This document shows, piece after piece, positions 23,901 through 33,312 of a stretch of DNA of 64,000 nt; positions within the stretch are counted from its first letter, which is position 1; every line of letters begins with the position of its first letter. This DNA comes from Pisolithus tinctorius (taxonomy: Eukaryota > Basidiomycota > Agaricomycetes > Boletales > Pisolithaceae): positions 124,001-188,000 of the forward strand of contig JANFAH010000064.1 in NCBI GenBank assembly GCA_024663395.1, given 5' to 3'. Position numbers and translations under genes: made by a program. The notes under the pieces were generated by a model. The model did not search any database, was not told where the DNA came from, and was given only the letters and a program-made list of their open reading frames with translations.

Positions 23901-26833
23901 TCGTGCACGTCATCATATTTCGGATTGTCTATATGGTATGGCAGGGTGGTGGCCATCAACACTGAAAGGTTGTGACTTTTTTTCTGTTTTTTTGTGGCAT
24001 AGGCTGTGATATAAAATGCCACGTCTTTGGTATCCACACCGTTGGTGTTGATTTTTAGATCGTTGTTGCACCACAAGGTCGTAAGTAACATTGGGCAGTA
24101 TGTGTTGATGTACCCATGCATTCGCCGAGGCCCCCAATTCCCGCGCTCATCCATGAAGTCGACATTGCTCAGTGGCCATGGCACTCTTCTTTTGCATACT
24201 AGACCATCCCGCTGCATGCACAGGCATGTCGCCCTTGTGCATGTATGGAGTTGCTGTGACCTTACCAGTTGTTGTTTGAGAGTGTGAGTTCTTTCTTCCC
24301 ATCCTGAGATGTGTGGGTCATGGGGTCATGAATATGCTAGTTGATTCTCTCTCGGCATCATTATCAGATGTTCTTCAGTGAGGTCATCCAAGTGAGCCCA
24401 GATATTGGCTCGAATGTAGTTTCGGATTACCTCACGAAACGATTCTTGTTGCAGTAATGCCTGCATGTCGTTCAGGTTAGGGGTGTTCACAAGCCAGAGC
24501 AGCATATGCACGTGCAGGGTCCCTCGCCCTTGTGCTTCAACTACTCCGAAGTATGCTGCGACATGCCCAAGGATGCCGACATCTGACAACGTCCAGTTGC
24601 CACGATTACAGATGCTGAATAGTGTCTCCAAGACGGTGTGAATGGTGAGATCAAAGTACTGTGCAGTGGCATATGGGTTCATCGCAATGTTCTCAGCACG
24701 TCTATTACTATCAGGCCCTAACTGTGAGTTGAAGTGATTGAGATCAATGTTCTCACCTGCAAAGACCTGTGCGATCGGATCGTGGAGGTCGACAGGATTA
24801 ATAGTCAACCAAAGTGATGGCCCCCCCAGTAATAGACATGTCCCCCATATCATACTGCAATAACCTGCACGTGCATTATCTGAACCAAGCACGTGACCAT
24901 TGGCTGCTGTCACATGACAGTGTAGCGCCTGCACCTGTGCATTACTGATCGGTTGCTGCCATGCCTCTTCGGCTGCAGCGTTCTGGAGGTCTGCCACAGT
25001 GATCAATGATAAAGCAAGAGAGTCGCGTTTGAAGTCCTTCCTCCTCATCTGAAGACGTGCACATTGTCTCTCGCTTTTGGATAAGTGCAAAGACCACAAA
25101 TGGAAATGTGTGGTGCATGGCAAATCATTGATTGTGATACTGCAGGGCCCATTTACAATGTTCCCATAGACTGACTTTCATGGGGCGGTCTGCCTCGATA
25201 GTGCCCATCCCATACAGGAAGAGCATGGGGAATGCAGCTCCGAGAGGGTTCCGTGTAGCAGCGGTGTTCGGAGGGGTTGTAAAATCTCTGATTGGCGTGA
25301 TGCCATGGCACACGACATACCCTCCCTCTTGCGTCTCATCATTGAGATTGGCTAATGCTTGGGCCATCAACTCTGTGGTGGAGACCTTGGTCTGATCGAC
25401 ATCTGCCACTCCAAGCACATGCAATGGCAACACATCCCCATCATCTGTGAAGCATTCGTTCGTTGAAGTTATTCTAATCACAGGATAGAAGATGTACTGT
25501 CTTGTCTTGGACGTTCGCTCTTGTCTGGTGTTGTTGCTACATCTTCAGGTACGTCCATTTCTGTGCAAAGTCTCAACTCAGTTTCGATTCTGATGACATT
25601 AATGACATCCAGCAGTTCACCTTCGTCCTCCACCTGCTTGTTCATGGTGTAACCCTCTCTTTCCCGAACAGCTGCGTCATTGCTCTCCTGATAGCGAATC
25701 ATCGCCTCTATTTCCCCAGGTATGCCATCTTTCAGAAGTGCATCCATATGTTCATGACATATCTTAATGTCCTCGTAGTTCACGTTGTTTTCTTGCAACC
25801 ATTTCAGGGCTTCATACACGATATCCTGCCGCACTCGAAAGGTATGCGATAGCCAATCTGTCAGGAGATGTTTCGTTCCAATAAATGTGATCACCAGAAC
25901 ACTGCTCAAGGTCTGCACTGTCTGTGGCATCAACGTGCCTTCAAGCATGTCCACTACAGCCGGGGTGTTGATCTCATATAATGTCACATTCCCTGCCATG
26001 GCCCATTGAAGATGCCGCGGATTTTGTGACTGACCTCCATCCCTTGGATATAACTTGAAGACATAACACCGAGGGTAGTGCCATGCTACTAACAATGTCT
26101 CCATGAAGTTGAGTTTCTGCAATGCAAGGGGTATGTCGCCTATCCACATGTTGTTATTGAGTGCATATTTTGGCATGCAGTCTGCATGCATCACTCGATG
26201 ACAATCCTCACACACCCAGCCCCTGCCATCAGGTTGTAAATGTGTGCTTTCGATGACAAGTCCCTGCCAGAGTTTCTGTGCTGCATGAGCTTTCAGCGGA
26301 CTCAGATGGCGTTGAATGTTGGGTATGTCTTTAATGAGGTGAACATTGCCTGGCTGCCTGTAAGCAGCATTTGTGCACATCTCAGCATATGGCTTACCTT
26401 CTTTCCGGAGTAACTCCTGCGTGCATACCACACAAACTGCTGATGCAATGGCATCATTATTGGTGGCATCTATGAATGCTGTGATGCAGGCCTGCCGCTG
26501 CTCATCCATAGGCAATCACATGTACTTGGCAGAGGTGTCACCATCATCATCATCCCCTTCACCGTTGCTTCCATCCACACTGCATGATTCTCTCTTTGCA
26601 TGCTGTTTGCTACACCATCGCTCTTGACGCCTTTCTTTGGCTTGACATTTACGCTCCTGCATGGCTTGCTGCTTGGCAGCAGCTGCCTCTGCTATCACTT
26701 CCATAACTTCTTCAGGCAACTGATGGATAGCAGGTCCCAGTTGCACCCAAGTTCATAGACTTTTGGGTAGTGTGCCTGCTGGTAGACATTCATATACTTC
26801 TTGACGTGTTAACGCTCCCCACAGCTCGGCCAT
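20917..26833 (-). pseudogene. RepHel (Rep nuclease/PIF1-like helicase) of a Helitron, nonsense-riddled
   Basis: Rolling-circle replication initiator fused to a helicase. Order along the minus strand: an N-terminal basic region (26833-26516); a DUF6570-type fungal Helitron domain (26515-25478; RGWVCEDCHRVMHADC zinc-binding pattern); and a Helitron_like_N segment. The Rep core follows, with the HUH motif in GRGTLHVHMLLWL and the paired tyrosines in FYITAYATK. The helicase has Walker A GEGGVGKSKTIQM and the following motifs through PFGGLNIILVGDFHQF. Most blocks share one reading frame and are separated by in-frame TGA codons (26753, 26516, 25478, 24326, 23699, 23396, 22904, 22301). Frame changes occur around 25480-25125 and 22300-22160. 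Not functional as it stands. Confidence 0.85.
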
Positions 26834-26996
26834 GTTCAGTCACAGTTGAATCTCAATCTCATTTTGGGTAATGTAACATCCCTCCCTCCTTATTATGCCA
26901 CCTGATTGATGCCCGCCCCTAAATGCTGGGTATTAAAGGGTCGTCTCTGATTCTGGGGGGCCAGACACTCCTTGCCCACCACCTCCATCTCTGTCA
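26834..26996. promoter_or_regulatory. Junction between Helitron and the plus-strand ORF, promoter-like
   Basis: Contains GGTATTAAAGG (TATA-like, about 26930) followed by a pyrimidine-rich stretch before the ATG at 26997, as in fungal promoters. It may also contain the undetected 5' end of the Helitron. Confidence 0.3.
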
Positions 26997-27369
26997 ATGT
27001 TTGCATCCGACGACTCCAACCTCACGTCAATCGCTTCCATCAATGCCTCTGTCTCTAGACTGGCAGATGAGTCTGGCTTGGATTTGGTTTCCAATGCAGC
27101 ACCAAAATGCTCTAGCGTGGTAGAGAAGTTGAAGGAGAGTGCAGTGGCTGTCTACACAGCGACTCCCAATTTGGCTGCATGGGCTGAATTTTTCTTTGGA
27201 GGGGCAACCGGCGATGTCGCTATTCTGAAAGGCAAGGTTGATGATGTCTCAGAGTTGGTTCTCAGTGGTGTCTTTGAAATTGATCATCAAGGTTTCTTTA
27301 TGGGAGCCGAGGGTGGATACTCGCCCAAGAATGCTTTCAGCCACAACTTTGTCGACATGAAGTTGATGT
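26997..27369 (+). pseudogene. 5' fragment of an unrecognised ORF, truncated by the retrotransposon
   Basis: Open frame of about 124 codons from ATG 26997 running straight into the first base of the 5' LTR; its apparent stop (TGTGA) is made by the LTR. The encoded peptide is rich in Ser, Ala and Val (AVYTATPNLAAWAEFFFGG) and I do not recognise it. It may belong with the ORF piece found after the 3' LTR, but a reading across the insertion point does not join cleanly and no target duplication was found. The link is an inference. Confidence 0.35.
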
Positions 27370-27674
27370 TGTGAGGAATCCACATTCCCTGGACGCGTAA
27401 GCCCCTATCATTAACCGTTCCGTGACTACTGTTACGTCCGCTCCCATCTCACGTTCACCATTGTTCACACGCTACCTTCCCACGCCCTTGCTCCCTCTCG
27501 TGCGGAGCTATACCTGCGGCCGCTGTGCTCCGGTCATAGTTTTTCCTCGGACTCTTTTCTTATCACGGTCTCTGTTTCTTTAGTGCCTGTAGTTATACCC
27601 TTGGCCTCTGTTCGGCCAGTCTTGTTTGCACGCGCTGTCACGCGGCTTTCCCTTACTATACCCTGTCTTACTTA
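27370..27674 (+). repeat. 5' LTR, first part (305 bp)
   Basis: Matches 39936-40240 of the 3' LTR base for base apart from scattered transitions, many of them CG against TG or CA. Broken at a TA by the fold-back element; the remainder continues at 30101. Confidence 0.93.
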
Positions 27675-28318
27675 CAGTGGCTCACGAAATTGTCCCAATG
27701 TTTGCATGTTTTTATTAATTATGGTGTAGCAAGTGAACTATCATTATTGAGTCCAAGGTGTTGGTGGATGGATTAAAGCAGCTGGTCATGGCTCTCTGAT
27801 GAGCCATATTACATAATATTTGGATAGAAACTGATGGCAGAATACCCAAATGAAAATGAGAGGTCATTGGGACAATTATGTAACTTTGTGATATACTGGA
27901 GATGTAGTCCTTGGGAACACATATAAAACATGGTGAGATGCTCACCAATGCTTACATAATGTATTACATGGTCTACTGAATGATTTGTCAACAAACAAAC
28001 AATGCCAAACAGTGATTTTGCACCCCTAAGCCTCCTTGCTGCAACACAAGTCAAGAGATCACCATTCTGGCTCATCAGGGACATTCTGTCAGGGCAACCT
28101 CAGCAAATGCTGGTGTACACTACAGTATAATCAATAGAATATGCTATCAGCACCATTGGTCTCTTCAGAAACCTGCTGGAAGTCATTTCCTGCACTGTTT
28201 CCCCACCAATGCCCCATGTATCCTGGAACCAATCAGTACTGTGAGAGCTGAAAATGATGTGGAGGTCCAATCTGGCATTCATCCTATCATAAGCAAACAA
28301 ATCACCCATTAACTAGTG
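27675..28318. repeat. Left inverted arm of the fold-back element
   Basis: Reverse complement of 29457-30098 with only a handful of differences seen by eye; for example the shared 77-codon frame differs by one residue (SYIIVP against SHIIVP). Confidence 0.88.
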
Positions 28319-28518
28319 CATTTCTGTGAAGGGGAAACTGGTATGGAGGTCAGGGTGAAGCTAAACCCTCTCTCACTCCAGGTACCATGGGAGGGATATG
28401 CTACTGAGCTACCAGGTTGCACATTCCTGGCCTTCTATCTGGCACTGGATATTTCCTTTAGTCATATATGATCAAATAACTCCTTCCCAGTGATCCCCAG
28501 TTCAGCTCAGAGTACAGT
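28319..28518. other. Spacer of the fold-back element, left part
   Basis: Single-copy centre between the arms, interrupted by the solo LTR; ends with ACAGT, the target duplication of that LTR. No coding signal. Confidence 0.6.
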
Positions 28519-29362
28519 TGTTACGCTCGACCGAAGTCAAGACGTAGGGAGAGCTCAAACGCAGACTAAGGTTTCTACTGAGCAACGGCTGCAGTAACCT
28601 CTGTAAACGACAGAGGATTTTGGGGCAACGCCGGTAAGAGTGGTCCTGGTAAGGGACACTGAGGGCGAAGTTCTGAGAACGCTGCGTATGATTGAGCAGC
28701 TCAAGTCTGGGTTTCCAGGACTTGAGCCGGCAGTCTAAATACTACACAGAAACGGACCATGAGGCGTCCGCACGTAACGAGGTAACTACGCCATTGGCTG
28801 AACAATGACGACACATGTCCTAAGCATGTAACGAGCCAGTAACGCTAGTGGTGGAAATAGGGAGCCATCGGATCAGAGAGAAGACGGCTCTAAAAGGAAA
28901 CTAAGTCCAACGGATCAAACATGAAGTAAACGTACAGTAAAAGGGAACAAGGTAACCTCGTCACCGGCTGGGTGACAACGACACACGACCAAGGCGTGTA
29001 ACGAGTCCACGAGCAGGAAGCCGTCGACCGAAGGGAAGACCGTTCACGAAGAGACCCTTCTGTGACGAAGTGGCAAGAAGGAAGCTGTTCGACCGGAAGG
29101 AGGACAGCTTCAAGAAGGAAACTCAGTTTCACAGATCAAAGTACGAGGCAAAGAGCTGGCAGGCTGCTGGACCAAAGGAAGGCCGATCTAAAGAAGAAAG
29201 CCCGGTCCGAAGGTTCCTGACGGAGTAACCGTCTGTCAGAGAGGAGGACAGGGAGTCGTCCGACCAGAGAGAGGACGACGGAAACGCAGTGTAACAGACC
29301 GGTCGTAAGGGAAACGCGTAGCGAAAAGAGGGAAAGATAGGGGCGAAGCGTGAAACGTAACA
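28519..29362. repeat. Solo LTR (844 bp) inside the fold-back element
   Basis: Begins TGTTACG and ends CGTAACA, an inverted terminal pair typical of Ty3/gypsy LTRs, and is flanked on both sides by ACAGT (28514-28518 and 29363-29367). It has no reading frame of note and is rich in CG, unlike the arms around it. It most likely arose by recombination between the LTRs of a full element, which left one LTR and the target duplication. The sequence does not resemble the 654-bp LTR. Confidence 0.85.
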
Positions 29363-29456
29363 ACAGTCTGGCCAACCCTCCCATGATACTAGGAGTGCCC
29401 AGGAGGGTTGTGCTTCACCTGAGCCTTCAGGCAGGCTTGTCTTCAGCTGTGATGTA

Positions 29457-30098
29457 GTAGTTAGTGGTTGATTGGTTTGCTTATGATAGGATGAATGCCA
29501 GATTGGACCTCCACATCATTTTCAGCTCTCACAGTACTGATTGGTTCCAGGATACATGGGGCATTGGTGGGGAAACAGTGCAGGAAATGACTTCCAGCAG
29601 GTTTCTGAAGAGACCAATGGTGCTGATAGCATATTCTATTGATTATACTGTAGTGTACACCAGCATTTGCTGAGGTTGCCCTGACAGAATGTCCCTGATG
29701 AGCCAGAATGGTGATTTCTTGACTTGTGTTGCAGCAAGGAGGCTTAGGGGTGCAAAATCACTGTTTGGCATTGTTTGTTTGTTGACAAATCATTCAGTAG
29801 ACCATGTAATACATTATGTAAGCATTGGTGAGCATCTCACCATGTTTTATATGTGTTCCCAAGGACTACATCTCCAGTATATCACAAAGTCACATAATTG
29901 TCCCAATGACCTCTCATTTTCATTTGGGTATTCTGCCATCAGTTTCTATCCAAATATTATGTAATATGGCTCATCAGAGAGCCATGACCAGCTGCTTTAA
30001 TCCATCCACAAACACCTTGGACTCAATAATGATAGTTCACTTGCTACACCATAATTAATAAAAACATGCAAACATTGGGACAATTTTGTGAGCCACTG
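29457..30098. repeat. Right inverted arm of the fold-back element
   Basis: Counterpart of 27675-28318 in opposite orientation; ends GTGAGCCACTG next to the second TA. Confidence 0.88.
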
Positions 30099-30100
30099 TA

Positions 30101-30449
30101 GGTTCCGGGTTTGCCCGGACTATAAAGCCTTGTACTTAGGTACAGAATGATACCTTTTGGCACTCGGAAGGTCACCATGAGTTTCCTTTACACTTTGTCT
30201 ACACCGCACGTCTCGCATTCTGCCACACATGAACTACGTATACCGCTCGCACCGCTCGCATCGTCAGTACTATCCCGCGGGCCACGCTGTGCACGTCACG
30301 AACCACTACCGCTACAAAGTGCCGGGTCTCACCTTCTAGTCTCGACAGTCCAGAATCCCTTGGGACGAGCAATTCGTTCCCTTCATTTATTATCGTTGTT
30401 ATCTAAGCCATCTAGCTCGTATTATACAGCTACTTGGACTTATCCCACA
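30101..30449 (+). repeat. 5' LTR, second part (349 bp)
   Basis: Continues the 5' LTR from GGTTCC and ends CCCACA; pairs with 40241-40589. It contains TATAAAGCC near 30121, a likely promoter TATA element of the retrotransposon. Confidence 0.92.
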
Positions 30450-30451
30450 AC

Positions 30452-30469
30452 TGGAGCCCACTGCGAGGG
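30452..30469 (+). other. Primer-binding site of the retrotransposon
   Basis: Begins TGG two bases after the LTR end, as expected for pairing with the CCA 3' end of a tRNA primer (TGGAGCCCACTGCGAGGG). Which tRNA it matches was not determined. Confidence 0.6.
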
Positions 30470-30669
30470 ATTCTGCTGTCACTTCCAGAAGGTCGCTCAG
30501 GCGCACTGCCGAATGCACCAAACTAGAAAATTTACGCCTGCACTTTCGCAATCTCAACCTGTCAGAAGACTCCGACATTTTCTGCCCTGTTTCACCTGTA
30601 ACACTGGATCACACGCAATTACCCACTGACATTCTGTGGGTACTACCTGCGATCACCCCTCCTGATATC

Positions 30670-33312
30670 TTGGCAGATCAGATATCTGTCATGTCGGATC
30701 ACCTAGATCTCACTGCCCCTGATTTTCCCGGTGGCTTTATCCACTCGACTCCCCGAAGGCCTGAAACCCCGCCATCACCTTTAACACCCGTCACATCATC
30801 TGATTCATCATCACCGACGCCCTCTTTTTCCCGTCTCTTTGACACCTCCGAATCTATACCCAGACTCCCAGCTCCATCCGCCACACTGCTGTGACCACTC
30901 ACTCAGTCGCAGACCACCCATCAGCCAATTAGTAACCCGCCAATGCTTCCGCCAGCTCGCTCGCGCACTATACCAACCACTTCGCACCTCCAACCAATAC
31001 CCATTCCACCCATCGCCAATCCGGCACCACCACCACAGGTTAACCCACCAATGGCTAATCCTCAGTTTCAGATGCCGCTCCACGGTACACAAAACTCACC
31101 TAAATTTAGTGGAGATTCTCCCGCGCAGCTTCTGCGCTACCTCGAAGACATCGACTTCCTTGGTACTCTCACTGCTCTTGATGACCGTGGCAAGATCAGA
31201 GCTGCAATCCACTACGCTGACCTCGAAGAAGCCGAGGTCTGGCAAACACTTCTGGAAGCTGCTCCCGCGGCTGACGACTGGGATGCCTTCGTAGTCGCTG
31301 TTAAGGGTTCGTACCCTGGCTGTGAGGGTGACAACTGCTATTGCTGCGTGGATCTGCAGTATCTTGTCGAAGAATATCAGTCAAAGCCTATGCGGAACCA
31401 GGATGACCTCGGAGAATACCAGCGGAAATTCGCTAAGATTTCTGCCCTGCTCATTAAAACTAAAAAGCTTGCAGAGACAGAACGGGATTCCATGTTCCTG
31501 AATGGCTTCCCAAAGGCCATTGCAGACCATATTCGTCATCGACTCTCCATAGTCCGCACCGACCTCCACCCTGACGATCCATACCCGCTCGCAGAAGTTG
31601 TCAAAGCTGCCAAGTTCCTTCTGACAGGATCTGCTCTTCGTAGTGTGGTACTGACGATGGGTACCACGGCCTCACCAGCTGCACCTCCCTCGTCGGCTTA
31701 CATGCCGCAGGTGCCACCTGCTGGTACTGTTGTTAAACAGGAATACAACTTCCAGACGCAGCCTCCGCCGCAGCAACGCAGACCTGGCTGCGGTTTCTGC
31801 GCAGACCCCAACCACTGGACGAGGATGTGCGCACTCGTTGAAGTTTATATCCGCGCCAGTAAGATCACGAGAGGTACAGACAACCGTCTCTATCTGGTGG
31901 ACGGGAGCCGAATCCCACGTTTCCCTGAATGTAACTCACTGAGAGAGGCTGTTGACCGCATCATGGCCAACAGAGACCAGGCCAGCGCACGCACTGCGAC
32001 CCCTGCTGCTCCGTGCAATGCGGCCGCGCAAGGCACCGCTAACCTCTTCTGCGTTGCTCATCCTGAAGTTGACGTGCAGTTGGAGATCCAGCCTTCGGCC
32101 TTCTTAAACACCATCCAAGATGCCGATGAACCTGTCGCAGACTTAGCCGACCCTGACTTCCAAGCATATGTCGCTCAAGCTTGGGCTACCTACCAAGCGG
32201 ATAAAGGTAACAAGGGAGCAGTCATTCCCCGCGGAAAGAAAGCCCGCTTTGACGGAGTTGAAATCACAGCTCGACCTGCGGCACATCCTGCCAACCCTCC
32301 ACGAGTCGACCCGCGTGCAGCCACTGTTGAAGAGGAAATCATTTCCCCTGGTGTTCAAAGTTCATGTGCCGCTCGCCAGGCATCCGAGCCCTCCACACCT
32401 GCACCAACATCTACCGCTACGAAACCATATGTTCCTCCGACTAATCCGGCTCCAACGCCCGCGCGCAAGGACCCCGTTCCTGCGGCAATTGTTCCGACAC
32501 AGACACCGTACCCAGCAGCTCGCAATCAAAACCAGTACTGTTACTCGTTCCCCCTCGAAGACGAAGCCACACCCAAGCGTATCGTGGAGCGTGTACTCGA
32601 AACCAGCGTTGCCATGCCAGTCAAAGAATTATTTGCAGTAGCCCCAGAGTTTCGCAAACAGTTCAGAGACATCACCATGGCGAAACACGTCACCACAAAC
32701 AAGATTGAGGTAGTTCGTAGTGACGATGAAGAAGGAGTACAAGTGAATGAATTGACTGGCCGCGATCCTCAAAGAACTGCACGTGAATACGGAGACTGCA
32801 TTATCCGTGGTGACGACGGCTCCATCGTAGCTCACCACACTCTGCCGCTCCACTGCATCGAAGCCAAGGTCCCCGGGACCGACGTCACAATCAACTGCGT
32901 ACTAGATTCCAGTTCGGAAATTGTCGCCATGCCCAGGCGCGTTTGGGAAAAGATCGGGCTTCCATTGCGCTGCGATCATCTCATGACTATGATGTCTGCT
33001 AACATGTCTAAAGACACTACTGTAGGCGTACTAGAGAACCTGAAACTCGACTTTGGCGCTGGGCCAGTCATGCTACAGGTTCAAGTAATTGAACATGCCA
33101 ACTTCAACATGCTCCTCGGACATCCGTTCATTTGCCTTATGAGTGTGGTAACAAACGATTATCCTGACGGCGGACAGCGGATCACTCTCCGAGACCTGAA
33201 TGACGGCCGCGAGTACACTTTGCCCATGTGCCCGTGGCGCGAGGGCTGTCTGTGCTGCAAGTGCGGCAAGCACTGCCATAGCCACCAAAGTATAGTCGAA
33301 TGGGGTTTTTGA
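30670..33312 (+). CDS. Gag-protease polyprotein of the retrotransposon (one in-frame TGA)
   Basis: The main open part starts at ATG 30943 and gives 789 aa. The same frame is open upstream to ATG 30670, interrupted only by a TGA at 30892-30894, so the original start may lie upstream. Residues about 55-225 (from 30943) form a gag/capsid-like helical region (FSGDSPAQLLRYLEDIDFLG). A Cys pair, GCGFCADPNHWTRMCALV, looks like a modified zinc knuckle. The retropepsin-like domain near the C-terminus reads CVLDSSSEIVAMPRRVWEKI and later FNMLLGHPF. The expected D-S/T-G triad reads D-S-S, so catalysis is doubtful. The gag frame ends at TGA 33310-33312, straight after a slippery heptamer that shifts into pol. 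Confidence 0.85.

Larger units (their letters stand above)
20701..26900 (-). mobile_element. Decayed Helitron (rolling-circle transposon)
   Basis: Region defined by the minus-strand RepHel remnant (26833 to 20917) plus the hairpin at its 3' side. The 5' end (expected TC) was not found, so the right boundary is approximate. Base composition differs from the neighbouring genes: rich in TG and CA, poor in CG. Helitrons insert at A/T sites without target duplication, so flanks give no help. No other gene is carried within it. Confidence 0.75.
27675..30098. mobile_element. TA-flanked fold-back element with very long terminal inverted repeats
   Basis: Starts CAGTGGCTCAC and ends with its reverse complement, flanked by TA on both sides (27673-27674 and 30099-30100). 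Removing the element and one TA restores a 654-bp LTR. TA duplication and a CAGT terminus suggest mobilisation by a Tc1/mariner-type transposase, which it does not encode. The two arms are about 640 bp each. Without the solo LTR inside, the element would be about 1,575 bp with a 290-bp centre. The arms contain matching open frames (69, 77 and 91 codons) with no known domain. Confidence 0.85.

Noticed and set aside
27715..30058. Matching short frames in the fold-back arms as a transposase
   Set aside because: They lack a DDE/DDD motif or helix-turn-helix; they match each other only because the arms are inverted copies.
30147..30629. Open frame of 160 codons over the end of the 5' LTR (and its twin at 40287)
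   Set aside because: It overlies LTR sequence and the primer-binding site, occurs at both LTRs, and has no domain; it is a by-product of LTR sequence.
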